A stretch of DNA of 64,000 bases from UBA9926 sp038131595 (GTDB taxonomy: Bacteria; Pseudomonadota; Gammaproteobacteria; Pseudomonadales; Azotimanducaceae). Positions within the stretch are counted from its first letter, which is position 1. Each line of letters begins with the position of its first letter. The notes below the pieces were generated by a model. The model was not told where the DNA came from. It saw only the letters and a program-made list of their open reading frames with translations, and made no database searches. The DNA is taken from positions 1 to 64,000 of the forward strand of contig JAYPPR010000003.1 of NCBI GenBank assembly GCA_038131595.1. The letters run 5' to 3'. The translations under genes and the position numbers were made by a program. This document shows positions 35,586-44,272 of this stretch, one piece after another.

Positions 35586-36605
35586 TTACGGCGTCAACCG
35601 GTTGGGTGTAGAACAATCCGTCACCATGCACCACCATCGATCAATGGTTTCCTGGCTCGTGTCTCGAGAGGAGATGAACGCCACATGATCATTGGGGTTA
35701 TCGGGATCAAGGCGAATGAACCAGAGCGGTTTTGCTGAATCAATGAGCATGGAGTAGCGGACGTCCATGATGTCATTGGGGCGTTCGGGCGTCACACCAA
35801 CGTAGCCTTGGGAAAACCATTTGAAGCGCTCGAAATCCGACCATTGTCTACTCGAGGGGTCAATTCGCGTGGCCAACTCTTGCTCATCAACCTTAGGAAC
35901 TGATTCACCAGGGAAGTATCGCGTGCGGGTTCCCATCCGGAGTCCATCGACAAAATAGCGGCCATTCCACTCGTAGACCGTTTTCCATAACAAAAGCGAG
36001 GCGAAGCCCGGTTTGGCACTGATGTCTGTGATTTGATGGCCTCGAGCAATTGCGAGGGCGAGGCCCGCATCTTCCGCTCTTTCCCGCTGCACCGTGCCAA
36101 AGCCCACATAGCCGACCATCCAAAGGAGGGCCACAAGATGGTAGCCACGATGTGCGAAAAGTATCGCCAGCACCGAGAATAAGAGTAGTGGAAGGGTATA
36201 GAGCGGATCAATGATCGACATGACGTTCCATGCGATTCGAGTATCTGCAAATGGGAAATAGAGCTGGGTGCCGTAGGTCGTGGTCGCGTCGAGGATCCCA
36301 TGACTGAAATAGCCAGCGAGACAAATCCAGTATCGCTCGATAAATGTCTTAAAACTTGACTTGAATAACCACAGTGTAGCGGTGGCGACGATGAGGGCGC
36401 CGATAGGAGCAAAGGCAATGGAATGCGTGAACTGACGGTGGTATTCCAGAAATAGAAGGGGATCGGTACCGGACCTGATCAGTACGTCAAGGTCCGGCGC
36501 CATGCCCGCTAAGGCGCCGAGCAATAGCGTATCCCTCGCAGCAGACTTGGGCCTTGCTGTTCGGGCGCAAACCGCGCCAACGATGCCTTGTGAAATAGGG
36601 TCCAT
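35586..36605 (-). CDS. YdjM-like membrane-bound metal-dependent hydrolase
   Basis: A 339-aa inner-membrane protein of the LexA-regulated YdjM/DUF457 family. The N-terminal DPISQGIVGAV is followed by APDLDVL, HRQFTHSIAF and GYFSHGILDATTTYG, which supply the His and Asp residues predicted to bind metal. At least five hydrophobic helices lie between about residues 75 and 205. The C-terminal 130 residues are soluble, rich in Trp and Arg (for example FKWFSQGYVG), and of unknown function. The family's substrate is unknown. It is divergent from the thioredoxin-fold gene, with a 74-base gap. Confidence 0.85.
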   Translation of the reverse strand: MDPISQGIVGAVCARTARPKSAARDTLLLGALAGMAPDLDVLIRSGTDPLLFLEYHRQFTHSIAFAPIGALIVATATLWLFKSSFKTFIERYWICLAGYFSHGILDATTTYGTQLYFPFADTRIAWNVMSIIDPLYTLPLLLFSVLAILFAHRGYHLVALLWMVGYVGFGTVQRERAEDAGLALAIARGHQITDISAKPGFASLLLWKTVYEWNGRYFVDGLRMGTRTRYFPGESVPKVDEQELATRIDPSSRQWSDFERFKWFSQGYVGVTPERPNDIMDVRYSMLIDSAKPLWFIRLDPDNPNDHVAFISSRDTSQETIDRWWCMVTDCSTPNRLTP

Positions 36606-36679
36606 AGATCAGTCGCCGCGTTGCAATGAGAAAGGAGTACCCTTAGGGTGCGCAATCATACCTCATAGGGGATCAACCG

Positions 36680-37367
36680 GTGCTGACCGTGCTCACCGAC
36701 TTCAAGAGTCCTTACGCCTTTGTGGCCAACGAGCTGATTTGGTCACTTGAGGCGCGCTATAACATCGAGATCGATTGGCTGCCGCTGTCGCTGAACATTG
36801 CTAGTTTTGCGGGTTCAGCGACAAAGTCTGATAAGAAAACTTCAACGCCAAGCGGTAATCGCTCGGATCGGCAATGGGCAGTGATTCGTTACGCCTATAT
36901 GGATGCCAGGCGATACGCTGAGAATCAGGGGTTAACGCTCATGGGGCCAAAGCAAGTGTGGAACTCCGACTTGGCCTGTGTGGGCTTACTTTGGGCAAAG
37001 CGCCAAGCGAGGCACCCGGGGTCAGCTGAAGGACTTTATGGATTTATGCTTCGAGCGATTCTTTAAGCGCCAATTTGAAGTAGATTCGCTCGATGCCGTT
37101 TCGGGCCTGCTGAAGCAAGCAGGGCTTAGCATTGATGGATTTGCGGAATTTGCTGCCAGCGATGGTATGGCTGAGCATCTCGAATTGCAGGAGCGTTTAC
37201 TGGACAAAGGATGTTTCGGGGTGCCCACCTTCTTGGTCGATAATGAGGTCTATTTTGGTCGCGAGCACCTTGCGCGGGTTTGTTGGCACCTAGAGGGTGC
37301 CAAGGGAGACCCGCCGCTCAAAGCCTATCCATGGCTCGGTGAGGAGGGATCATGGAAGATCACCTAG
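36680..37367 (+). pseudogene. 2-hydroxychromene-2-carboxylate isomerase/DsbA-like protein, frameshifted at a G4 run
   Basis: Two plus-strand frames make one thioredoxin-fold protein of about 228 aa, of the HCCA-isomerase/GST-kappa type. The first frame, from GTG at 36680 with AGGGG upstream, gives LTDFKSPYAFVAN with the family's Ser-Pro-Tyr, and reaches LLWAKRQARHPG. The second frame resumes as QLKDFMDLCFERFF and ends with the conserved GVPTFLVDNEVYFGREHL. They join at GGGG (37018-37021); three G would restore a single frame. The span is one base over a multiple of three. Its 3' end overlaps the next thioredoxin-fold gene by 16 bases. HCCA isomerases act in naphthalene breakdown, but many relatives have unknown substrates. 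Confidence 0.82.
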
Positions 37368-37936
37368 CAGCAGGTATCGTTCACCTCGCTGTCGATCCTG
37401 CCGACGTGGAATCGCTGATGGCTATTCGGGCGTCTTCTATCTGGGCAAGCGAGCACTCGCTCCCGTTAAAAATTTGGCCGTTTCAACGCGAGCTCGGTAA
37501 TCCGGCTGCTGATGTGCCTCTTGGTGACACCGCGATGGAGCGATTGAAGGCTCGCCGAGCATTAGCCCGGGCGAACTACCGACAGATGGAAGAGAAGAGA
37601 GCACGCGAGTATCTCGGTTTGCCTCCTGCTTTTGTCGTTGAGGCTGAAGCAGGAGCGCGAATGGCGGCGTGGCTATTCAATGAAAGCGCTGTACGCGAAT
37701 CAATGGCTGGGATCTGGCCCGAGTTTGAGAAGCTGCTTGTGGACGATGGTCGCAGCCCCACTGCTGGAGGCGGTGTTGAGGAGTGGTCCGAGGAGCAACG
37801 GGAGATCAATCAGCTGCTTGTTGATCGCGGAATCTACACGACGCCTTCGTTCCTTTTGGATGATCATCGGTTTGTCGGAATAGGGCATTTGCCGCTCATT
37901 CGGGCTTGTTTCTTGGGCGAAGCGCTGAGGGATTAG
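37352..37936 (+). CDS. Thioredoxin-fold, DsbA/HCCA-isomerase-like partner protein
   Basis: A 194-aa protein whose C-terminal part, GIYTTPSFLLDDHRFVGIGHLPLIRA, matches the substrate-side segment of the preceding HCCA-isomerase-like protein, including the cis-Pro (TPS). The N-terminal strand IVHLAVDPADVESLMA lacks the SPY motif and any CxxC, so neither the usual isomerase nor disulfide chemistry can be claimed. It starts at an ATG with GGAGGG three bases upstream and overlaps the preceding gene by 16 bases. The two could form a heterodimer, or this copy could be a regulatory or structural subunit. No signal peptide is present. Confidence 0.7.
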   Translation: MEDHLAAGIVHLAVDPADVESLMAIRASSIWASEHSLPLKIWPFQRELGNPAADVPLGDTAMERLKARRALARANYRQMEEKRAREYLGLPPAFVVEAEAGARMAAWLFNESAVRESMAGIWPEFEKLLVDDGRSPTAGGGVEEWSEEQREINQLLVDRGIYTTPSFLLDDHRFVGIGHLPLIRACFLGEALRD

Positions 37937-38140
37937 CCATCATCCATGATGGTGAGTTCACTCGTGAAATCGCGAAAACGATCAACGAGCCAGCGCAAAT
38001 GCGTGTCATGCATAGGGGTACGAAAGTAAGCACCGTTTTTGCCGGTGGAAGACTACAGTGTGTGCGGAGAAGGCCAGTTTCGGTCGGGGCAATAGAGTGG
38101 TGGACGGATCATCACTGGGGTCGTGCTGACAAGGAAAATA

Positions 38141-38878
38141 ATGGATAAAGAAATCTGGAGAGCGAGGTATCAGCAGGGCTTGAACCCCGGACATCCAAGA
38201 AGTTGTCCTGCTGTATCAGAGGGACTCAGTGTCCAGGATGCCTACGCTTTACTGTTAGCGCTGCCTAGCGATGACAACGCACTTCTCGGATTCAAAGGGG
38301 CATTGACCAATGCGGCTAGTCAAGCCTCGTTCGGTTTGCAGACGCCGGCTCTTGGATTATTGCTTGCATCGATGGAATTGGGTGAGGTCATCATTGATTC
38401 GTCATGGTTTAGCCGCGGTGCTATCGAAACGGAAATCGGGTTTACACTCCGAGAGTCGATGACTCATTCGCCCAAAGTCGAAGATCTCTCTCGACTGATT
38501 GCCGAGTGTTTCCTCATGGTTGAATTGATCGATACTCATTTTGAATCCGCACCAACGGCTGCCGATTTGGTGATGAATAACTCGGCAGCAAAACACTACC
38601 TTAAGGGACCCCAGATCCCACTTTCTGCCGTTAAGGCTGCCTCGCTCCAATTCCTCAAAGACGATGAGTCGCTCCTGAGCGAGGCAGAAGAAGACTGGTT
38701 GTCGCCACACATGGAAACGCTCTCTTGGATGATTGATCAAGCGTTATCGCTGGGGTTTTCGTTGACCGCTGACCATGTCTGGATGACTGGAGCCATGGGT
38801 CCCATTCACCCCCTGAAACCGGGGCGTTATCAGTACACGCTTGGCGGTGAGTCAAGCTTGACCTTTTCTGTGACGTGA
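38141..38878 (+). CDS. 2-keto-4-pentenoate hydratase-like protein
   Basis: A 245-aa member of the FAH/MhpD superfamily. Conserved pieces are GFKGALTNAASQASFG, the acidic metal-site region ETEIGFTL, ELIDTHF and, at the end, TGAMGPIHPLKPGRY. Such hydratases add water to 2-hydroxypenta-2,4-dienoate in aromatic meta-cleavage or steroid-ring pathways. The ATG at 38141 is preferred over an upstream start at 38123 because AAGGA lies five bases before it. It lies 204 bases after the thioredoxin-fold pair and reads in the same direction. No ring-cleavage dioxygenase or aldolase partner is adjacent, so a catabolic role is an inference. Confidence 0.83.
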   Translation: MDKEIWRARYQQGLNPGHPRSCPAVSEGLSVQDAYALLLALPSDDNALLGFKGALTNAASQASFGLQTPALGLLLASMELGEVIIDSSWFSRGAIETEIGFTLRESMTHSPKVEDLSRLIAECFLMVELIDTHFESAPTAADLVMNNSAAKHYLKGPQIPLSAVKAASLQFLKDDESLLSEAEEDWLSPHMETLSWMIDQALSLGFSLTADHVWMTGAMGPIHPLKPGRYQYTLGGESSLTFSVT

Positions 38879-39148
38879 GGTTTTCTACCTAGCATCTGCT
38901 CAAGTAACTGGCAGGACGATTGAGCAGTCACTTGCTCGGTAGCGATTCAATTCACTTGATCTGATCATGTGCGTTTAGTCACTGGCCGTCGTAAGCGGCC
39001 GTCATTGGGATTGCTTGGGCGGATTGGTTCTTGCTGGGGTTGGGAGGACAAACCGCTGCAAGATAAGCCCGTCAACCAAGGAAGGGCGCGTGACATCCCT
39101 TAGTAGGGAAGACACAGGATAAAAGGGAAAGTAAGGGAACGAAACACT

Positions 39149-40420
39149 ATGAATTTTGATATTCCAGAAGACCTACAGAACTACTTATCGGTACTCGATG
39201 ATTTCATCGAGGCTGAAATCAAACCGCTCGAGAATGAGAACGACAACATTCGTTTTTTTGACCATCGCAGAGAAGACGCAAGAACCGATTGGGATCGTGG
39301 TGGTTTGCCCAATGAAGAGTGGGAGGCGTTACTCGGCGAGGCCCGTCGACGCGCGGACAAGGCGGGTCACTATCGTTACCCGATTCCTGAGGAGTATGGC
39401 GGCCAGAATGGTTCCAATTTGGGCATGGCGGTTATCCGTGAGCATTTCGCCACAAAAGGGCTAGGGTTGCACAACGATTTGCAGAATGAGCACTCGATCG
39501 TGGCCAATAACGTCGGGTTGCTATTGATGTTGGCGTACGGGACCGAGGCGCAAAAAGAAGAGTGGATTCCGTTGCTGCTCGAAGGGAAGCGAGGATTTGC
39601 CTTTGGTATTACAGAGCCCGATCACGGCTCGGACGCGACGCACATGGAAACCCATGCTGTGCGGGACGGCGATGGCTGGCGAATCAATGGTGCAAAGACT
39701 TGGAACACCGGGATCCATAAGGCGCCTTACGACATGATTTTGGCGCGAACGAGCGGTAAGCCGGGTGATGGCGATGGCATTACTGCTTTCTTAACGCCAA
39801 CCAATGCCGAGGGGTTCAAAGTTGAGGAAATGCTTTGGACCTTCAATATGCCAACCGATCATGGCCGCATTTCGCTGAGCGATGTTTATGTGGATGACAG
39901 CGCCATCTTTGGCGGAGAGGGGCGAGGCTTACAAGTGGTTCAACATTTCTTCAACGAAAATCGAATCAGGCAGGCAGCGAGCAGCCTGGGTGCAGCTCAA
40001 TTCTGTATCAATGAGTCGGTTGAGTACGCCAAGATGCGCAAGCCTTTCGGTAAACCGCTCGCCACGAACCAAGGCATCCAGTTCCCATTGGCGGAATTGC
40101 AAACTCGGTGTGAAATGCTCCGTGCGCTTATTCATAAAACGGCATGGATGATGGACACCTACGGGAACTTCTCGGTCTCAGACAAGGTCTCGATGTGTAA
40201 TTACCAGGCCAATCGATTGTGTTGCGAAGCGGCTGATCAGGCAATGCAAGTTCACGGCGGTCTCGGATATTCGCGTCACAAGCCGTTTGAACATATCTAT
40301 CGGCATCATCGTCGATATCGCATTACCGAGGGCGCCGAAGAAATCCAGATCCGGCGTGTGGCAGGCTACATGTTTGGCTTTATGAGCCAGCAGGCACCCA
40401 AAGGCGTGAAGGCTGATTAA
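39149..40420 (+). CDS. Acyl-CoA dehydrogenase, ACAD10/11-type
   Basis: A FAD-dependent acyl-CoA dehydrogenase of 423 aa. The N-terminal helical domain leads to EYGGQNGSNLG; the middle domain has the FAD-contact motif FAFGITEPDHGSDATHMET; the C-terminal helices include MRKPFGKPLA, the flavin-binding QVHGGLGYSR and ITEGAEEIQIRR. The last group matches the branch that is fused to, or paired with, a phosphotransferase in human ACAD10/ACAD11 and in Pseudomonas LvaC. The stop codon abuts the start of the kinase gene with no spacer (TAAATG), so the pair is co-translated. In known systems this branch eliminates phosphate from a phosphorylated 4-hydroxyacyl-CoA. A weak AAGGGAA lies upstream. Confidence 0.92.
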   Translation: MNFDIPEDLQNYLSVLDDFIEAEIKPLENENDNIRFFDHRREDARTDWDRGGLPNEEWEALLGEARRRADKAGHYRYPIPEEYGGQNGSNLGMAVIREHFATKGLGLHNDLQNEHSIVANNVGLLLMLAYGTEAQKEEWIPLLLEGKRGFAFGITEPDHGSDATHMETHAVRDGDGWRINGAKTWNTGIHKAPYDMILARTSGKPGDGDGITAFLTPTNAEGFKVEEMLWTFNMPTDHGRISLSDVYVDDSAIFGGEGRGLQVVQHFFNENRIRQAASSLGAAQFCINESVEYAKMRKPFGKPLATNQGIQFPLAELQTRCEMLRALIHKTAWMMDTYGNFSVSDKVSMCNYQANRLCCEAADQAMQVHGGLGYSRHKPFEHIYRHHRRYRITEGAEEIQIRRVAGYMFGFMSQQAPKGVKAD

Positions 40421-41833
40421 ATGACGGCAGAATTCACGGGGCAGTTAGCGGAGGTACTGATCCGCGAAGTGCCCGGACTTACGGAAGTCCACTCAGTCGA
40501 GCGGTTGTCCGGCGGTGCGAGCCAGGAAACCTATCGGTTGAGCGTTGTGCTGGATGGACAGGAGACGCTGCTCGCACTACGACGGGCGCCTGGTGGAGAG
40601 TTCGTCGACCCCAGTCCTGCGCACCCAGGATTATCCGTCGAAGCGAGTCTCATGCGCGCGGCGGGAGACGCTGGTGTGCCTGAGCCAACCGTCTACTACA
40701 TCTTTCAACGCGACGACAATCTTGGCGATGGATTCGTCATGTCATGGGTGGGCGGCGAAGCACTGGGTGCGAAAATTGTTCGTTCACCAGAATTTGAGAG
40801 CATTCGACCCCAACTGGCGTTTGAGTGCGGGCGAATCCTTGCGGCAATCCATGAGATCGATCTCGATCGCTATGGCTTGCGAGACCAACTGGCTGAGATG
40901 CCACCTGCCGTCTTTCTTGATCAGATGCTCGAGCGTTATGATCTGCTCGATTCCCCGCAACCCATGGTCGACTATGCCGCTGAATGGCTGAGAGATCATC
41001 TGCCCAATCCCAGCAAACTCACCCTCGTACATAACGATTTTCGTAACGGTAACTTCTTGCTGGAACCTTCTGGTATCTCCGCTGTTTTGGATTGGGAAGT
41101 GGCTCACATCGGCGATCCTATGCGAGATCTCGGTTGGATCTGTACCAATTCGTGGACGTTTGGCGGAGATCAGCCAGTCGGCGGGTTTGGATCAATGGAA
41201 GACCTGTTTGCAGGGTACGAGTCGGTCACTGGTGTACCTGTGGATCCAGATCATGTTCGATTTTGGCAGGTCTTCGGCTCGTTTTGGTGGGCGATAGGTT
41301 GCCTTGGGATGGCGGAGCACTATCGGACAGGGCCTGATAAGACCGTTGAACGGCCGGCCATCGGGCGACGAACGAGTGAGTGCCAGGTCGATTGTGTGAA
41401 TTTATTGATTCCGGGTCCGTTCACGCTGTTGGAAGCAGAACCTGACGATCTCGCGGATATGCCTACCGTTCCTGAACTCGTCCAAAGTGTTCGAGACTTC
41501 CTGCGCGATGATGTGATGAATGAGACGGCGGGCCGAACGCAGTTCCTCGCGAGAGTTGGGGGTAATTCATTAGATATTGTCCTCCGCGACTTAAAAGTCG
41601 GAGCAGCCCACCGCCGCGAAGAACAAGCGCGCTTGTCGTCACTGCTCAATCAGTCTGGGTCGCTCGAGCAGTTGCGTCGCGATTTGTCGCGTCGAATACG
41701 AGAGCGAGCGATTCCGCTCGATTCAAGTGAACTCAAAGCGCATCTTCGGCAGACCGTGACCAATCAAGTCGCCATCGACCAACCCAAGTATTCTGGCCTC
41801 AAGCAGGCGCTCGCGTATCTTGTTGAAAGTTAG
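40421..41833 (+). CDS. APH-like phosphotransferase fused to a DUF6285-like C-terminal domain
   Basis: A 470-aa protein. Residues 1 to about 340 are an aminoglycoside-phosphotransferase/choline-kinase-fold domain, with RLSGGASQETYR at the nucleotide-loop side and the catalytic HNDFRNGNFLLEP (Brenner motif) plus metal-binding LDWEVAHIGDPMRDLG. Residues from about 350 to the end match the small DUF6285 family, as in GNSLDIVLRDLKVGA and the closing IDQPKYSGLKQAL. In many bacteria DUF6285 is a separate gene beside such kinases; here it is fused. With the upstream dehydrogenase it resembles human ACAD10/11 and Pseudomonas LvaA/LvaC, which phosphorylate a 4-hydroxyacyl-CoA so that it can enter beta-oxidation. 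The substrate chain length is unknown. Confidence 0.88.
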   Translation: MTAEFTGQLAEVLIREVPGLTEVHSVERLSGGASQETYRLSVVLDGQETLLALRRAPGGEFVDPSPAHPGLSVEASLMRAAGDAGVPEPTVYYIFQRDDNLGDGFVMSWVGGEALGAKIVRSPEFESIRPQLAFECGRILAAIHEIDLDRYGLRDQLAEMPPAVFLDQMLERYDLLDSPQPMVDYAAEWLRDHLPNPSKLTLVHNDFRNGNFLLEPSGISAVLDWEVAHIGDPMRDLGWICTNSWTFGGDQPVGGFGSMEDLFAGYESVTGVPVDPDHVRFWQVFGSFWWAIGCLGMAEHYRTGPDKTVERPAIGRRTSECQVDCVNLLIPGPFTLLEAEPDDLADMPTVPELVQSVRDFLRDDVMNETAGRTQFLARVGGNSLDIVLRDLKVGAAHRREEQARLSSLLNQSGSLEQLRRDLSRRIRERAIPLDSSELKAHLRQTVTNQVAIDQPKYSGLKQALAYLVES

Positions 41834-42219
41834 ACCAATTCAATAGCCCTGCACGAAGTCTCATCGAAGGATGCACTCGCAGGATGGTCGACCGATGTCG
41901 GATGTGCCTGGAAGTCGTTGATCAAGGTGCCTTGGGCCTGCTTTGAAGGTTCCATCGGCTCGATGATCCATGGTTTGAGATAATCCGGCAGAGATTGGGC
42001 GCAGCTGCGATAAGCGTCCGCTGCAGAAGCAATGTCAGAGCGATCAATCGGCCGTGTTGAGCGTAAGGCAAGAAGTATCCAAGATCATGCGATGATGCGA
42101 ACATTGGTTTGATGATTGCGAGCGTTGGTGTTGATAAGCGCCGCAAGCAATCGACACGGGGCGGATAAAGCAGGCTGTGCACCGTCCTTTGCGTGAGAGG
42201 CCCGATCGAGGAGGAAGGG
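41834..42219. other. Intergenic region upstream of SDR
   Basis: 386 bases with no credible gene, tRNA or terminator. AGGAGG of the SDR lies at its right end. Confidence 0.4.
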
Positions 42220-42987
42220 ATGGAGAAGTTTTCTTTAGCGGGTAAAACCGTGTTAATCACCGGAGCGTCCTCTGGGTTTGGCCACCACTTTGCGGGAGTG
42301 GTCGCTGAAGCGGGAGCGAACGTTGTTTTAGGTGCAAGGCGGATCGATAAGATTGAGGCCAGAGTGCAAGAATTGGTCGCAAAGGGTGCCAGGGTGCTGG
42401 GCGTGCCGCTCGATGTGAACGACCCCGACTCGGCGGCGGCTTTTCTCCGTGCAGCTGAGGCCGAGTTCGGAACAATTGATGTACTGATCAATAACGCCGG
42501 CGTTGAGGCAGGCGCCAAGACCTACACGATGATTGACGAAGAGGATTGGGACTATGTACTCAATACTAACCTTAAGTCTGTGTGGCGACTGAGTAAGTAC
42601 TACACCGAGTGGGCAGCAAAGCAGGGGGTCTCAGGGAATATTATTAACGTTGCTTCGATCACGGCTTATCGGACGATCAAGGGGCAGTTCCCCTACGCGG
42701 TCTCCAAAGCAGCACTCGTGAAGGCCACGGAAATTATGGCGCTAGAGGGCGCGAGGCATGGGGTTCGTGTCAACGCGTTGGCGCCGGGGTATATCCTGAC
42801 AGATGTGTCTCGCGTTTTACTCGAGAGTGAGCGTTCGGAGACCTTCGTGAAGGGCATCCCTATGCGTCGCTATGGTGAATTTGATGACCTTGATGGACCG
42901 CTTCTGTTACTGGCTTCGGATGCGTCCTCTTACATGACAGGGTCGACGATCGTTGTGGATGGAGGGCATATCTGCTCGGAGTTGTGA
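42220..42987 (+). CDS. Short-chain dehydrogenase/reductase
   Basis: A classical SDR of 255 aa. Motifs are TGASSGFG near residue 14, NNAGVEAG, and YAVSK with the catalytic Tyr and Lys. Residues GARRIDK after strand 2 indicate NADP preference. The C-terminal half holds APGYILTDVS and the final MTGSTIVVDGG. The ATG at 42220 has AGGAGG five bases upstream; the frame extends nine codons further to a GTG without such support. It stands alone. Its product class is FabG/glucose-dehydrogenase-like, and the substrate is unknown. Confidence 0.88.
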   Translation: MEKFSLAGKTVLITGASSGFGHHFAGVVAEAGANVVLGARRIDKIEARVQELVAKGARVLGVPLDVNDPDSAAAFLRAAEAEFGTIDVLINNAGVEAGAKTYTMIDEEDWDYVLNTNLKSVWRLSKYYTEWAAKQGVSGNIINVASITAYRTIKGQFPYAVSKAALVKATEIMALEGARHGVRVNALAPGYILTDVSRVLLESERSETFVKGIPMRRYGEFDDLDGPLLLLASDASSYMTGSTIVVDGGHICSEL

Positions 42988-43270
42988 TGCGCCAAAGCGC
43001 TGTCTCTTCAGGTATGGAATGCTGTTAACCAAGCCAACTCGGTCACAAGGGAAGTCACAAGTGGTGGATAACTCCTAACCGCAACGAGTCCATGTGGAGG
43101 AACAACTCCATCATCGAATTCAGGTAGACTGGCGCGCGGAAAAACCATCAAAGCCTCCAAAAGGTTGGGGTCGTTCGTTCAGGTAGGAAGTATCGTCGGG
43201 GTCTAACCCTTGCTGGGTGGCTGAGTCGCTTCGAGCTGAAATTGGGCGCCTAAATTAATAAAGGAAAAAC

Positions 43271-44254
43271 GTGGGAGAAGATATCTCACCATTACTGGCC
43301 GACTTGATTGATTTGGGTATTGTCCTGGTCGGCTTCGCACTGTTGATGGGAGGCGGCGATGCGCTGGTACGAGGCGCGATCGCGCTTGCTGCGAGGCTGA
43401 AGATTTCTCCACTTCTGATCGGTATGACGGTCGTTGCAATGGGGACTTCCGCGCCAGAATTGATGGTTTCTATTTTGTCAGCGCTATCAGATCACGCAGA
43501 TATAGCGATCGGGAACGTCATTGGCAGTAACATCGCTAATGTGCTGTTGGTCCTCGGCGTGCCTATTTTGATTTACCCGATGCAAACGGCTCAACCCGGG
43601 GTTCAGAGACAAACGACCATCATGATGGCGATGTCCCTCGGATTTGTTGGTCTCTTGTTTTTGGGAACGATCGGGCGCATCGAAGGCTTGGTGTTGCTAG
43701 TCGCTTTAGCAGTGTTTCTTTATACCTGCGCTCGAGGAGATGTTCAGCTGACCGCGCTCGAAGAGGTGCAGGAGCAACTGGGTGAGGCGACCGCGCAACA
43801 ACTGCCATATTGGCAAATCGTGCTGTGGCTATTGTTAGGGCTGGCGCTATTGCCGTTAGGCGCAGACTTTGTCGTGAAATCAGGCTCTAGTCTCGCGTTG
43901 TCTTGGGGTATTAGTGAGGCAGTCATCGGTCTTACCATCGTTGCGCTCGGTACCTCATTGCCTGAGTTAGCGACTACGGTTGCGGCTGCGTTTAGGAAAA
44001 GTATCGATGTCGCACTCGGAAATGTGATTGGCAGCAATATCTTCAATATGCTGGCCATTGTTGGAATCACGGGCGTCATTGTTGACCTCGACATTGCCGA
44101 GGCATTTCTTCAGTTCGACGTGTGGGTCATGCTGGTATCGTCATTGCTCTTAACAGTGCTCGTCTGGCGTAAGCAAGTATTAGGGCTAAAGATGGGGGTG
44201 GCGCTGCTCGCAGGCTACGGCATGTACCTTTACTACCTTATCGCGACGGCCTAA
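43271..44254 (+). CDS. Calcium/sodium antiporter, YrbG/CaxA family
   Basis: A 327-aa inner-membrane cation exchanger of the CaCA superfamily, with about 10 helices. The two alpha repeats that form the ion path are clear: GTSAPELMVSILSAL then GNVIGSNIANVLLVLG in the first half, and GTSLPELATTVAAA then GNVIGSNIFNMLAIVG in the second. Such proteins exchange Ca2+ for Na+ (or H+). A short acidic loop separates the halves. The start is GTG at 43271, with AAGGA six bases upstream. The amino-acid permease gene begins 18 bases after its stop, so the two are likely co-transcribed. Confidence 0.92.
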   Translation: MGEDISPLLADLIDLGIVLVGFALLMGGGDALVRGAIALAARLKISPLLIGMTVVAMGTSAPELMVSILSALSDHADIAIGNVIGSNIANVLLVLGVPILIYPMQTAQPGVQRQTTIMMAMSLGFVGLLFLGTIGRIEGLVLLVALAVFLYTCARGDVQLTALEEVQEQLGEATAQQLPYWQIVLWLLLGLALLPLGADFVVKSGSSLALSWGISEAVIGLTIVALGTSLPELATTVAAAFRKSIDVALGNVIGSNIFNMLAIVGITGVIVDLDIAEAFLQFDVWVMLVSSLLLTVLVWRKQVLGLKMGVALLAGYGMYLYYLIATA

Positions 44255-44272
44255 AGCCGAGGGCGCCCAATC

